Assembly (NCBI GenBank): GCA_035935115.1
Contig: DASYXK010000005.1
Location: forward strand, 124,001-188,000
DNA length: 64,000 nucleotides
DNA from: TA-20 sp035935115
GTDB lineage: Archaea > Thermoproteota > Nitrososphaeria > Nitrososphaerales > Nitrosopumilaceae
Reading direction: 5' to 3'
The notes beneath the pieces were generated by a model. The model made no database searches. It was not told the origin of the DNA and saw only the letters and a program-made list of their open reading frames with translations. Position numbers and translations under genes: made by a program. Shown here one piece after another: positions 9,246 to 19,400 of this stretch. Each line of letters opens with the position of its first letter. The first letter of the stretch is position 1.

Positions 9246-10241
9246 TTGTTAAAAATAGATAAATTCCAACGCGTTATAGCTATTCCATATTCTGCACTAG
9301 CATCAGTTATCTTTGGTATGATGATCATTTCTTTTCCCATCGGTGCATATGTTGTTTTTAATTCAAATCTAGGAAAAGAAATTAACTTTCAGTACCCCCT
9401 TGAAGGAGTAGATATTTTTCTTGGAGGCATAGGATTCAAGCTGCCAATTCATTTTGAGATTGGCGATGGTTTTATTGTTATGTGGTGCATCTATCTTGTT
9501 TTGTTCGCCATTTCATTGTCTGGCCCTCAGCGAAGCTTGATGAAAGCACTTTCCTTGGTAATGATAGAAGGCTGGCAGAATATCAAAAACAACACACTTT
9601 TGAGCATGATAACTTGGTTTTCTATTTTAATTGTCTTTTCTCTAATTATTGACTTTATTCAACACAGTTTTGGTATCAATATAGAACCGCCCTCATCCCA
9701 AAATAGATTAATCCAATTCTTTCAAATCTCAACATCACCATTAAGTGAAGAAGTTGGTTTTAGAGTTCTACTTATTGGTCTTCCACTTTTTGCCATGTTT
9801 TCCCATAAAGCATCGTTAAAACATTTTTTCAAGTCACTTTGGCATCCATCAAAAAATTTGGAAGTTACAAATTACAAAAAAGTAATAGCACTGATTATAA
9901 CAGTTGCCATATTTTTTGGAGCTGCACATATTATTTCAGGTACACCATGGAGTGCAGGTAAGTTTGTTCAAGCAACTGTGGCAGGAATAATAATTGGTTG
10001 GGTTTACTTTAGATATGGTTTTGCATCTGCCATCTTAATTCATTGGGCAACAAACTACTTCATATTTTCATATGCTTATTTTATATCTGAAATGACCCAG
10101 TCTCCAATTACAGGCGAGTTTTCAGATCCATTTTCAAATACATTAGAGGCGTTACTTTTGATTGCAGGCGGAATTGCCATTGTTGGCATGACATTAAACT
10201 ACATAAAATCAAAAAAAGAATCAACCATAACTCAAGTCTGA
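9246..10241 (+). CDS. CPBP family intramembrane metalloprotease
   Basis: 331 aa, about eight membrane helices. The CPBP/CAAX-protease motifs are all present: E168-E169-x-x-x-R173 (SEEVGFR), His228 in GAAHIIS and His266 in LIHWATN. Such enzymes cleave within or at the membrane; archaeal substrates are largely unknown. It starts with TTG 7 bp after the aIF1 stop. A competing ATG at 9239 gives only a few codons. Confidence 0.85.
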   Translation: MLKIDKFQRVIAIPYSALASVIFGMMIISFPIGAYVVFNSNLGKEINFQYPLEGVDIFLGGIGFKLPIHFEIGDGFIVMWCIYLVLFAISLSGPQRSLMKALSLVMIEGWQNIKNNTLLSMITWFSILIVFSLIIDFIQHSFGINIEPPSSQNRLIQFFQISTSPLSEEVGFRVLLIGLPLFAMFSHKASLKHFFKSLWHPSKNLEVTNYKKVIALIITVAIFFGAAHIISGTPWSAGKFVQATVAGIIIGWVYFRYGFASAILIHWATNYFIFSYAYFISEMTQSPITGEFSDPFSNTLEALLLIAGGIAIVGMTLNYIKSKKESTITQV

Positions 10242-10290
10242 ATGTGCTAATACCAATTATAATCTAGAATTTAGTTTTGAAAATTAAACA

Positions 10291-10929
10291 TTAGATTAAC
10301 AAGTCCTCAAGCATTTTTGAAATTGACGGTTTTGAATATTTTAAAATAGTTTGAAGATCTTCTGGCTCATCTACATCAAGCATTATCCGTCTAATCAAAA
10401 CTAACGCAGATTTTGTAGATTTATTATTTGCAGTAGTTAGATGTATTTTGTAGCTGTCCTCATCATAATGAGTTTCCATGACATCTACTGGGCTTCTAAA
10501 TAGCGCATTTGTCCCATCAAATCGTCGAGATGGCACTACAAGAACACACTTTTCAGGCATTCGAAAATCGTACAACGTCTGTATATCCTCGGTTTGCATG
10601 AGAGGAACATCTTGAGGAAACACGATTGTAGCGCCAAATCCCTCATCTAAAAAATACTTGTCTGCTATTGCAACTGCACTGTTTACACCTTGTTCTTTTT
10701 CATCATAGATTTCAACAACATCAAATTTTTTTCCAATCTTAAAGGCAGATTCATCTTTACTTACAATCGTAATTTTTTCTATGATGTCAGATTGTGAAAT
10801 TGTTTGTAAGACCTCTTCTAGCATTATCTTACAAAGATCTTCTGTTTTTTCGTATGACAAGTTTAGTCGCGTTTTAGCTTTTGAAAAAGTTTTTACTGGA
10901 ACAATTGCGCCTGTACGTAATTTAGACAT
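10291..10929 (-). CDS. cofC: 2-phospho-L-lactate guanylyltransferase CofC
   Basis: 212 aa. The N-terminus GAIVPVKTFSKAKTRL is the nucleotide-binding signature of CofC, with FPQDVPLM holding the metal/nucleotide acidic residue. CofC activates the phospho-acid precursor with GTP (2-phospholactate, or PEP in some lineages) to make the donor used by CofD in coenzyme F420 synthesis. It overlaps cofD by 8 bp and is translated after it, so the two form an operon. Which phospho-acid is used cannot be told here. Confidence 0.92.
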   Translation of the reverse strand: MSKLRTGAIVPVKTFSKAKTRLNLSYEKTEDLCKIMLEEVLQTISQSDIIEKITIVSKDESAFKIGKKFDVVEIYDEKEQGVNSAVAIADKYFLDEGFGATIVFPQDVPLMQTEDIQTLYDFRMPEKCVLVVPSRRFDGTNALFRSPVDVMETHYDEDSYKIHLTTANNKSTKSALVLIRRIMLDVDEPEDLQTILKYSKPSISKMLEDLLI

Positions 10930-11842
10930 GCACTTGTTTTAAAATAAAAGACGCAAGAGAATCCTCGTCTTTTTTGTCTTTCATTTTTATTTTAGTTTCA
11001 TATACTTTCATGTCCAAATTTTCTATTTTTCTTGTTAAAAGTCTATCAGAAGAATCAATCACTATATGAGAAGCTACATCAGAATACATTTTTGCAAGCC
11101 CATATACTGATACCTCCATGCCGGCTGCCTCCATATATTTAGCAGCAGGTCCACTAACGGAGCTATTTCCAATCAGCGGGCTTACTACAACAACTTTCTT
11201 TTTTGATTTGGATAGTTCTTTTTTTATCCCTTTAATTGAAAGAATAGGTCCTATGCTTGTCAGCGGATTTCCTGGTGCAATTATAACCAGTTTAGCGTCA
11301 TGTATTGCATTAACAGCTGCAGGATTTGCTCTAGCCTTGTCTGCCCCAAGATATTTTATTCCCTCTACATTGTCTTGTCCTTTGTGTTTTACCCAGAATT
11401 CTTGAAGGTGAAGATCACCTTTGTTTGTCACAATTCTTGTCTCCACAGTATTATCTGTGACAGGAATTATTTTTATATCAATAGCAAATTTTTGACATAG
11501 CCATGTGGTAATGTCAGATAGGTTTTTGCCGTTTTTGAGCATGTTTGTTCGTAAAAGATGAATTGCTGCATCTCTGTCACCAATCTTAAACCAAGTTTCT
11601 TCTCCTAACATTTCCATTTGACGTAAGAAATTATAGGTGTCTTTTTTTATTCCCCATCCTTTTTCTCCATCAAGCAAGTCAGCAAGTCCATAAAGAATTG
11701 TATCAATGTCAGGACAAATATACATACCATAAAGCCAGTAGTTATCACCAACGTTTGATATCACGTTGATATCTCTTGTTTGTGAGGATATTCCTCTGAC
11801 GAGTTTAACGGAGCCAGTGCCCCCTGCAAGTATTGTTATCAT
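10922..11842 (-). CDS. cofD: LPPG:Fo 2-phospho-L-lactate transferase CofD
   Basis: 306 aa. It begins ITILAGGTGSVKLVRGI, the glycine-rich nucleotide site of CofD, and contains the conserved APGNPLTSIGPIL and VSPLIGNSSVSGPAAKYME segments. CofD transfers the phospholactyl (or PEP-derived) group to the deazaflavin Fo to give F420-0. It is the first gene of the cofD-cofC operon; the Fo synthase genes cofG and cofH are at 60-62.5 kb. Confidence 0.95.
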   Translation of the reverse strand: MITILAGGTGSVKLVRGISSQTRDINVISNVGDNYWLYGMYICPDIDTILYGLADLLDGEKGWGIKKDTYNFLRQMEMLGEETWFKIGDRDAAIHLLRTNMLKNGKNLSDITTWLCQKFAIDIKIIPVTDNTVETRIVTNKGDLHLQEFWVKHKGQDNVEGIKYLGADKARANPAAVNAIHDAKLVIIAPGNPLTSIGPILSIKGIKKELSKSKKKVVVVSPLIGNSSVSGPAAKYMEAAGMEVSVYGLAKMYSDVASHIVIDSSDRLLTRKIENLDMKVYETKIKMKDKKDEDSLASFILKQVHV

Positions 11843-11978
11843 TTTTTCAATTTCCTACGAAGATTGGTAATGTTAGTATGCACAATATTACTTTTGCCAC
11901 AAAAACAGATTTTCAATTTTATTGATAGTATTTACGATAAGATTTATTACTGACCCTAAAAGTAGTCTGAACGTGACT

Positions 11979-13112
11979 ATGGATAGGTATTTTGCATTAG
12001 GATTAATTGGTTTATTAGTTTTTGGCGGCATTTCTCCAATTTGGGCAACTTCTGATCTTTCTGTAAATCTCAGTGCATCTGGTACTCCTGCACCAGCAAC
12101 CTTCAAGTTTTTGGAATCAGCATTTATCGAATATCCAAATGGTGGTAAACTAAAGGATCTCTTGGCAGGCAAGAATTATGCCATAAGTTTTACTGAAAAC
12201 TCTAACAACACAAGTGTTCAAGATTTGATACATCAACTAAATACAGCACTAACACGTGATCAGAAAAGCCCGGTAATCATAACAGACTTGACCGTACAGT
12301 ATAGTGCAGCTATTGTGGGTGATGCCAAGTCAGCATCAATTGATTACAATCTTCAATTAATTCCAACTTTGACAAGTTATGTCATAAAAAAAGGAGCTAG
12401 TGATACTGACCCGACAATAATTGACGCGGTATGGATGGGAATTACAATAAAAGATCCAGTTATCATAAAAACCGCAAAATATGGTGATGTGGAAATTAAT
12501 ACTCCAATCAGCTTTATGAAAAAGGTAGTACCAGATGTTTATTCTAATATCCAAGGAACAAAGGCAGAAGATGCCTTGAAAAATAATTTGATTGATGCAA
12601 GTAGCATATTACAAGTACCAATTGATCAATGGAATCATCTTTTTGATCCGGCATTTATAATATCTGAGACTAGCAGCTATGGGTATAAAGGACAAAAAGT
12701 GGCAATAACAACCTACGCCATGGGACAAAGTGGCCTTGACACGGGATCTCAAAAACCAACACAAAATACTATTGATTTTTCCACAGATACTAATTACAAA
12801 CTTACAACAATCCAACATGCAAGTTCTGCTACAGTCAACATAGAGGGTCATGCAGTTACAACTAGTGTAGGCGGTACACCGGCATTTGGTACTACTCCAC
12901 GATCTACAGGAGGGGACACATCAAGTGGAGGATTTCCAGTTGGAATAATCTATGGAATGGCAATCTTTGGTGCTGTTGTTGCAGCTGGAGTTTTAGTTTG
13001 GAGTAACAAAAAACTAAAGGATAATGCCAACAGACCAAAAGATACAGGTCCAGCTAGAACACTAGAGTACGAGGACAGAAAACACTGGGCTGACAAGTTC
13101 GATAAAAAATAA
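11979..13112 (+). CDS. Secreted, C-terminally anchored protein of unknown function
   Basis: 377 aa from ATG 11979, chosen because MDRYFALGLIGLLVFGGISP is a clear signal peptide; an upstream in-frame TTG (11922) would bury it. The extracellular part is beta-rich, followed by a Gly/Ser/Thr-rich stretch and one C-terminal membrane helix (IIYGMAIFGAVVAAGVLVW) with a basic cytoplasmic tail. No known domain is recognised. It is divergent from cofD. Confidence 0.75.
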   Translation: MDRYFALGLIGLLVFGGISPIWATSDLSVNLSASGTPAPATFKFLESAFIEYPNGGKLKDLLAGKNYAISFTENSNNTSVQDLIHQLNTALTRDQKSPVIITDLTVQYSAAIVGDAKSASIDYNLQLIPTLTSYVIKKGASDTDPTIIDAVWMGITIKDPVIIKTAKYGDVEINTPISFMKKVVPDVYSNIQGTKAEDALKNNLIDASSILQVPIDQWNHLFDPAFIISETSSYGYKGQKVAITTYAMGQSGLDTGSQKPTQNTIDFSTDTNYKLTTIQHASSATVNIEGHAVTTSVGGTPAFGTTPRSTGGDTSSGGFPVGIIYGMAIFGAVVAAGVLVWSNKKLKDNANRPKDTGPARTLEYEDRKHWADKFDKK

Positions 13113-13146
13113 GCACAATAACCAAATTTTCCAATTAAAATAAAAT

Positions 13147-13429
13147 GGTGCGTGCTAGACGTAACCCTCCTTCTGTTTTCACGAGATTCAGCTATGCGGC
13201 CTACCTAAACCAAGTGCAGCGCTTTTAGTTTTGTTTGGCCTTGCTCCCTGCGGGTCAGCTTTTTCACTCCTTACCGGAAACCTCAGGTTTTGCCATCACA
13301 GTACGCCGGGTCGGATTCTTTTCTGTTCTGTTGCCAGCCATCTCTGACTATCCATCTCTGGATCACATTTACTGCATGGAGGGAGGAGTTTCCTCTGCCT
13401 TAGCAGTAGCTCGTTCACCAGCTCGCACC
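13147..13429 (-). ncRNA. rnpB: RNase P RNA
   Basis: Read on the minus strand, the transcript begins GGTGCG and ends CGCACC, which pair as helix P1. Near the 5' end is GCAGAGGAAACTCCTCCC (conserved region I, GGAAA-x-UCC type) and near the 3' end ACAGAAGGAGGGTTA (conserved region V); CCCTCC and GGAGGG from these two blocks can form the P4 helix. The length of about 283 nt fits an archaeal RNase P RNA. It is the catalytic RNA for 5' tRNA maturation. The opposite-strand open frame here (13235-13516) is a shadow. Confidence 0.85.
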
Positions 13430-13494
13430 TTGGCAATCATAACAAGAAATTTCTATTTTAACATTGTTAGAACAGAAGAGAAAGATGCAAAGGA

Positions 13495-15843
13495 TTACAT
13501 TTTTGGTTCAAAATAATCCTCGTGTGAGATAGGTTTCTTCTTTGTTCTCACAAAAGCCATCAATTTCATGGTCTCGATATACATATTGTAGATGAATTTA
13601 TTTTCTCTAAGTCTAGGGGCAACCATATGCCAAAAATATCTAGCTCTCATGTTTGAGAACCTAGAGTCACGCACAACAAATACACTATAAGCTGATTTTT
13701 CTATAATCGCCAATGTTTTTGGACTAAAAGCTTGGTCTGATTGATTTCCTGCTCCTACTATGACAATCTCCGGATCTTTGTTTAGGTTTTGCAACAAATC
13801 TTTAGTAATATCTTCTGTTGTTGGATAGATTCTTTCAACTGGAATTTTTTTTAGATCTAAATCAAACATCTTTTCATTAATTTTTGCCAATATGTCACGC
13901 TCTTCTTCAGGTGATTCAACTACGCCTCTTACAATTCGTATACTACTTCCCAAAGTATTAGAAAATGCACTAGCTATTTCAAGTCCTAGGTCTGAGTGTC
14001 TTCCCTTATCATATGATACCACAACATGGGAGAGTTCTTTTTCAAATTCTTTTTTGATATGTACTCCAAGTATATTACACGTAGTAAGTGATAGCAATTT
14101 TCTATTGTTTCTAAGATCATAGAAGTCCATCACAAGCAAGTTAATTCCTTGTTCTTCAACAGTAGCTAGGATGGCTTCTGTTGTGTCATGTGTTAATCTT
14201 ACCAGATATCTGTAATCTAAGGAGTCAGGTAAAGATCTTTTCATGTCTCCAACTGAACGCATGGCAGGCTCCGCAAATCCCTGTCCCATAAAAAGAGGAA
14301 TCTGGATAGGTATCGTTACTATACTTAGAAGAGAGATTTCTCCATCTTTATTTTTTGCAATTGCTGATGCTATTTTTATTAGTTTTTCAACAGTTTTCTT
14401 GTTAGAGACAATCATTATACGATAATCCTTTCTATGAAGTGGGCCTTCATTTGCAACTAATGGTGCATAGTGTTCAATCTCCCTTTTTGCAATATACAAT
14501 TTGTAAATCGAAAATCCAATCAGTATCCAGACAATAGCAATTGCCCAGCTTAATGGATTATATATTAAAAGAAATACTGCAAGTCCCACTTTACAAAATA
14601 TGCCTATAATTGGCATAAGAGGAAAGAATGGGATTTTGAATCCATAGTCAAGTTTGTGACCATAGAGTCTTCTGATTTGGATTCCTGCCCAATTTACTTG
14701 TGTAAATAAAAATAGGAACATCACACCAGCTGCAAGTGCTAGCTGTTCAATTGGAAGCCATACTGCCATTACAAGCATGATAAAACCTGATGCAATTATT
14801 GCAAAATGCGGAGTATGATATTTTGGATGAACAGAGCTGAAAATGGAAGGAAGGTTGTACTGTCTTCCCATGGCAAACGAAACTCTACTTGAGGAAAATG
14901 TAGTTGCACTTAGTGCAGCAATAGTTGAGACTAGACCTCCAACTAGTACCGCGATCATCCCATAAGGTAGCAGAATTTTTGCGGCTTGTGCTATTCCCAG
15001 CTCTTGATAATCACCAATGAAATTCCATGCATCTTTACCAGTTTTTGCCGGATCCAATCCACCAAGGAAAGCAAATGTAAAAACTACGTAAAGAACCGTA
15101 ACAACTCCAAGTGTAATGAAAACTGCTTTTGGAATATTCTTTTTTGGATTTTTGACTTCTTCACCGGTTTGTACAATTATTTCATAGCCTTCAAAAGCAA
15201 TGTAGGTAATTCCCATTCCTAAAACTAATCCTGTTATTCCCTTTGGCAAAAAATTCTGAAAGTTTGCTGTCCAGTTAGGGTTGGTAAAACTCAGTGCATA
15301 AATACCTGCAATGATCAGAACCACAATGATTGCAAGCTGCATAATTGTTAGTCCATTTCCAACTTTGCCTGTAAGTGAAGCCCCTCTGTAATTTACATAT
15401 GTGAAAATTATTATTGAAATTGTGGCAATAATTTTCTCAAGTGATATTCCACCATATTCCGATGAAACTCCTATGTTTGTAAGCAGGCTTCCAAAAAATG
15501 ATCCAAAGGAAACCGCATACAAGCTTCCTGCAATCATGTGAGCAAACCACGCTGTCCATCCGCTGATAAACGCATTTGGCCTTGGCAGCCCTTCTTTTAC
15601 CCATCTATAACCGCCACCCGCTTCTGGAAAGGCAGAACCAAGTTCAGCATAGGTTAATGCAGTAAAGAAGCTAATGACTCCACTAAATACAAAGGCTACA
15701 ATTAATGCAGGACCAGCTTCATGTATGGCAGGTCCTACCAGATTGAATATTGAACCACCTATCATTGCAGCAATTCCTACCATTGTAATATCAAGTAATG
15801 ATAAACTACGTACAAGACCAGGTGATTGTTTTTCGGTAGACAT
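13495..15843 (-). CDS. APC-family amino acid permease with C-terminal USP domain
   Basis: 782 aa. Residues about 10-440 form a 12-helix APC transporter (DITMVGIAAMIGGSIFNLVG at the start, then ALTYAELGSAFPEAGGGYRW). Residues about 460-730 are soluble and resemble universal-stress-protein domains (RIMIVSNKK, LLVMDFYDL, DPEIVIVGAGNQSDQAF), which in such fusions may sense nucleotides. Amine or amino-acid uptake is inferred from family only. The gene begins with ATG and is monocistronic; its 3' end lies 66 bp from the RNase P RNA 5' end on the same strand. Confidence 0.88.
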   Translation of the reverse strand: MSTEKQSPGLVRSLSLLDITMVGIAAMIGGSIFNLVGPAIHEAGPALIVAFVFSGVISFFTALTYAELGSAFPEAGGGYRWVKEGLPRPNAFISGWTAWFAHMIAGSLYAVSFGSFFGSLLTNIGVSSEYGGISLEKIIATISIIIFTYVNYRGASLTGKVGNGLTIMQLAIIVVLIIAGIYALSFTNPNWTANFQNFLPKGITGLVLGMGITYIAFEGYEIIVQTGEEVKNPKKNIPKAVFITLGVVTVLYVVFTFAFLGGLDPAKTGKDAWNFIGDYQELGIAQAAKILLPYGMIAVLVGGLVSTIAALSATTFSSSRVSFAMGRQYNLPSIFSSVHPKYHTPHFAIIASGFIMLVMAVWLPIEQLALAAGVMFLFLFTQVNWAGIQIRRLYGHKLDYGFKIPFFPLMPIIGIFCKVGLAVFLLIYNPLSWAIAIVWILIGFSIYKLYIAKREIEHYAPLVANEGPLHRKDYRIMIVSNKKTVEKLIKIASAIAKNKDGEISLLSIVTIPIQIPLFMGQGFAEPAMRSVGDMKRSLPDSLDYRYLVRLTHDTTEAILATVEEQGINLLVMDFYDLRNNRKLLSLTTCNILGVHIKKEFEKELSHVVVSYDKGRHSDLGLEIASAFSNTLGSSIRIVRGVVESPEEERDILAKINEKMFDLDLKKIPVERIYPTTEDITKDLLQNLNKDPEIVIVGAGNQSDQAFSPKTLAIIEKSAYSVFVVRDSRFSNMRARYFWHMVAPRLRENKFIYNMYIETMKLMAFVRTKKKPISHEDYFEPKM

Positions 15844-15913
15844 TGTTACCTATCCGTGTGGAAAAAATGGTTGAATAAATCTCTACTTGTCTCTTTATAC
15901 ATTAAAAGACCTC

Positions 15914-16426
15914 CTAATGACGCTCTACAGCAATATCGTAAATATCATATTCTTTTAGGATAGAATTAATCTCTTCCTCTGAATGTGCTTTAGAATAGTC
16001 TTCAAGGAGATTTTTATTGAGATCATAAAAAGTATGTCCCCATTTGAATTTGTTTAACATTTCATGTGCAAGATCATTGAACTCCATAATAAACAAAGAG
16101 CCAGCTATTGCTTCCACTGTTGTAAGCTTGTTTAGTTTTGAATAATTAACTGGATTACCAGCAAAAAGTGGTGGAAGTTTTCTATGTATACCAGAAAATG
16201 TTTTTACAAATGTTTCCTGTGCAAATTCCCATGAACAATCAATTCCAGTTATAGAATTAGCAACAAGCCTATCATTTTTTAAAATCATTCTATCTGCAAA
16301 TGGATCTAAAATCAAAGTGTTTGATAAAGTGCTTCTTACGTTTTTTGCAATCCCAAATTTTACAAGCTTTGCAGCAGTGCATTTTTTTGGATCGTCTTGC
16401 TTGAACATTAAAACCTGAATTTGCAT
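15914..16426 (-). CDS. tsr3: 16S rRNA aminocarboxypropyltransferase Tsr3
   Basis: 170 aa. DDPKKCTAAKLVKFGIA, LDPFADRMIL, GIDCSWEFAQ and HRKLPPLFAGNPVNYSKLNK are characteristic of Tsr3 (formerly DUF367), a SPOUT-like enzyme that transfers the aminocarboxypropyl group of S-adenosylmethionine to a 16S/18S rRNA pseudouridine. The length is normal. It stands between the APC permease and a large surface protein on the same strand. Confidence 0.93.
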   Translation of the reverse strand: MQIQVLMFKQDDPKKCTAAKLVKFGIAKNVRSTLSNTLILDPFADRMILKNDRLVANSITGIDCSWEFAQETFVKTFSGIHRKLPPLFAGNPVNYSKLNKLTTVEAIAGSLFIMEFNDLAHEMLNKFKWGHTFYDLNKNLLEDYSKAHSEEEINSILKEYDIYDIAVERH

Positions 16427-16494
16427 TATATCATTTTTTATCTTGTATAAGATGTATAATAAACTAGCAGAAGTGTTGACGTTTGTAATTATGC

Positions 16495-19400
16495 CTATTT
16501 AGACACGTAGGTAATCTGGTAGTAGAATCTAGATTGCTGGTCTTTCTTTAGAATTTGTACATTAAATTGCCCATCCTGAATTACTCCATTTGCATCTGCT
16601 GGCAAGATTGTAAATTTCTCCAACTTAGCGCCAGAACCGGTGTACCCAAACAAAAAGTTTTGGTTGCCTATTTGGATTGTTTGATATAATGAGCCAGAGT
16701 TTTGTGTAGAGCCTGTAATCTTACAATTAGAGTCTTGACCAATCAAACAGGTTCCATCTTCCAAACTCACCTTAAGATTAACATTTGATTCATCACCAGA
16801 ATTTACACGTAGCAGTCCATCAATCATTCTTGGATAAAATGTACTGTTTCCAATAGTTTTTTCCTTAATGGTTATTGGAATAAACGAATCTGTTATTCTA
16901 TTTACTTTGTCAATTGTTTTCGTATTGGAAAGAATTGTTTTCTGAGTAGGTCCAATTGTACTTGGTTTTATAGATGGAGTGATTACTTGTGGTATTCCTT
17001 GTGTTGCATTTCCTTGTGAAATTGTTTGTGTTGTGTTTCCTTGAGTTGCATTTACTTGAGGAGGTGTTACTACATTTGGTAATTGACTTACAACTTGGAA
17101 TGAAGTACTAAACACACCAAAGGGAACTTTAGCCATTACAGTATAGTTTCCAAGTTTGGCATTATCAGGAATTTTATAATTATAACTAAAAGAACTTGTT
17201 TGATCAAAAGGTACCTTAGCTCTTGGCAATACATTACCTGCCTTTGATACCACTTGTCCTTCACTTATGATGGTATCATTTGCAAGACCAACAGAAATAT
17301 CAACAGAGTTAATTGATATTATGAAACTTGTTCTTCCAGTAATTAAAACAGTCTGACCTGGAAGATACTTGTCATTATCAGTTGTCAACAACAATGAAAG
17401 CTTATTTGATGATGTAGTAAACGGATTAGTCACGTTGAAGGTTGTCTGTGTAACTGCTCCAAGATAGTTTCCGTATATCTTGTATGTTCCAGTTTCAAAG
17501 ATTCCAGGACGCAATTCTATTGAAGTTTGGAATTGACCTCCTGCGTTTACTTGTACTGTTTCTCTGGAGGCCACCTGTCCAGCTTTGGTATATACAATAA
17601 TGTTAACCATGGTATTTTGTGCAAGTGTTGCAGTGTTAACTTGAGGTATTACTTGACCAAAGACGTGTACTATCTGAGTAGTGGTATAATCGGTCTTGTC
17701 TGTCTCTAGGAAAAATGGTGACAATGTAGTTTCTGATTGTGGATTTTTAGAAACACCGAAGAACAAGTCTGTTTTAGCATGATTTGAGCTAATTGTTATT
17801 CTGTAGATTCCAAATGTGTTTGGATAATTATCTATAGTTATGACATTTTGCCTGCCAGAGTTGATTATAGTTGCAAGAGTTCCTTGATTAGTTGAAGAAT
17901 TCGGTATGGTCCAATCCCAAGAAAAGAATCCATTATCTATCTTTAATGGATTTATGATTATACTACCATCAGGTAGTGTTAACATAACTGTATATGAAGA
18001 TGGATCTACCAAACTAGACAGCTTACCAGTCAGATGTACTGTTTCTCCAATGCCATAGACTTGTTTATCTGTACTTGCAACTATGGCTTTATTTCCTGCT
18101 AATGGATCATAAACTGAAAATGATGTAGAAGTTGTCAATTTATTATATGTGGCTTTTAATGTATACGTACCTGATCCAAAGACGCTACGGTACAATGTTT
18201 CTTGTATTTTGTAGTTACCATTGCTATCAGGATATGCATAAAATGTCAGTGGTGTATTTACCACACCTGTTCCTATTCCTCCTGAAAGGTTTGGAGATGG
18301 GTTAGCTTTTGATATTAAAGCTGTGCCATTTCCATTTAATACTGTAATAACAAGACTAGTAGCTGTTGTGACTTGGTTTGATGCGATGCTACCTGAAATA
18401 GTAAACGAGTCTCCCACTGCATAAGAAGATTGATCTGTTGTAATGGACAAAGGCCCTGAATTTTTTGCAACAAATATACTTGGATTTTGTACTACGTTAA
18501 AGTCTACTTCTGTTTTATATGATTTTTCCGATATTATTGCCCTGTAGCTTCCAAACCTATCTGTTGTACTTGAGATTGAGAATGTGTATGTAAATGTGCC
18601 ATCTGATGAAATATTTAATGGACTTTTTGTTTGAAATGTTTGTGGAACAACACCTGATGTGTAGGATTGCACGATCTCGATTTGAAAATCATTTACTCCA
18701 ATCAAATTTGTACGACCTGAAATTGTTACAGTGTCACCTAATCCATATGCCTGTTTGTCTGCAGTTACTACTATTGGAGCACTCAGAGTTGGCGGTCGTA
18801 TTAGATTAAACGAAGTAGTTGTTGTGGCTGTATCATATTTTGCAATAATAGTATATGTTCCATAAACAGGATTTACCGAATTTATAACAACACCTGATGA
18901 AGCAGATGTATGATGAAAGTAATTATAAGAAGTAATTCTACCTTGGGTATCAGGAAACAAGTTTCCACTGTAGACTTTAACATTATTAGGATCATATACT
19001 ATGTAGGTTACGGGAGTAAGCGGAATAATTTTTGAAACATTTCCTAAAACAGTTATATGATCCCCCAAAATGTAAAATGGTTTATCAGTACTAAATGTAA
19101 GAGCAGTTTGTGCTTGTTGTGAAGGCGGAACATATGCTTTTTCATTCAAGGTAAATTGCGTATTTGCTGACGCATCCGAATAAATCACAGATATTTTGTA
19201 GTTACCTTCTTTAAATCCCAAGATAGAATCAGTTTTCAGATCTGTTTCAAATTGAAGGTTAGTATCAGGATATACTGTAATTGTTTTTTGAAATCCAGGT
19301 CCTGTAACAAGTATGCGGATTTGTTCTGGAATATAGCTGAGATTTGGTATGTTAACTTGTTTTGAAACTTGACCGCTTATTTTTACTACATCGCCAAAAA

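Noticed and set aside
13235..13516. 93-codon plus-strand open frame as a gene
   Set aside because: It is antisense to a region with all main features of RNase P RNA.
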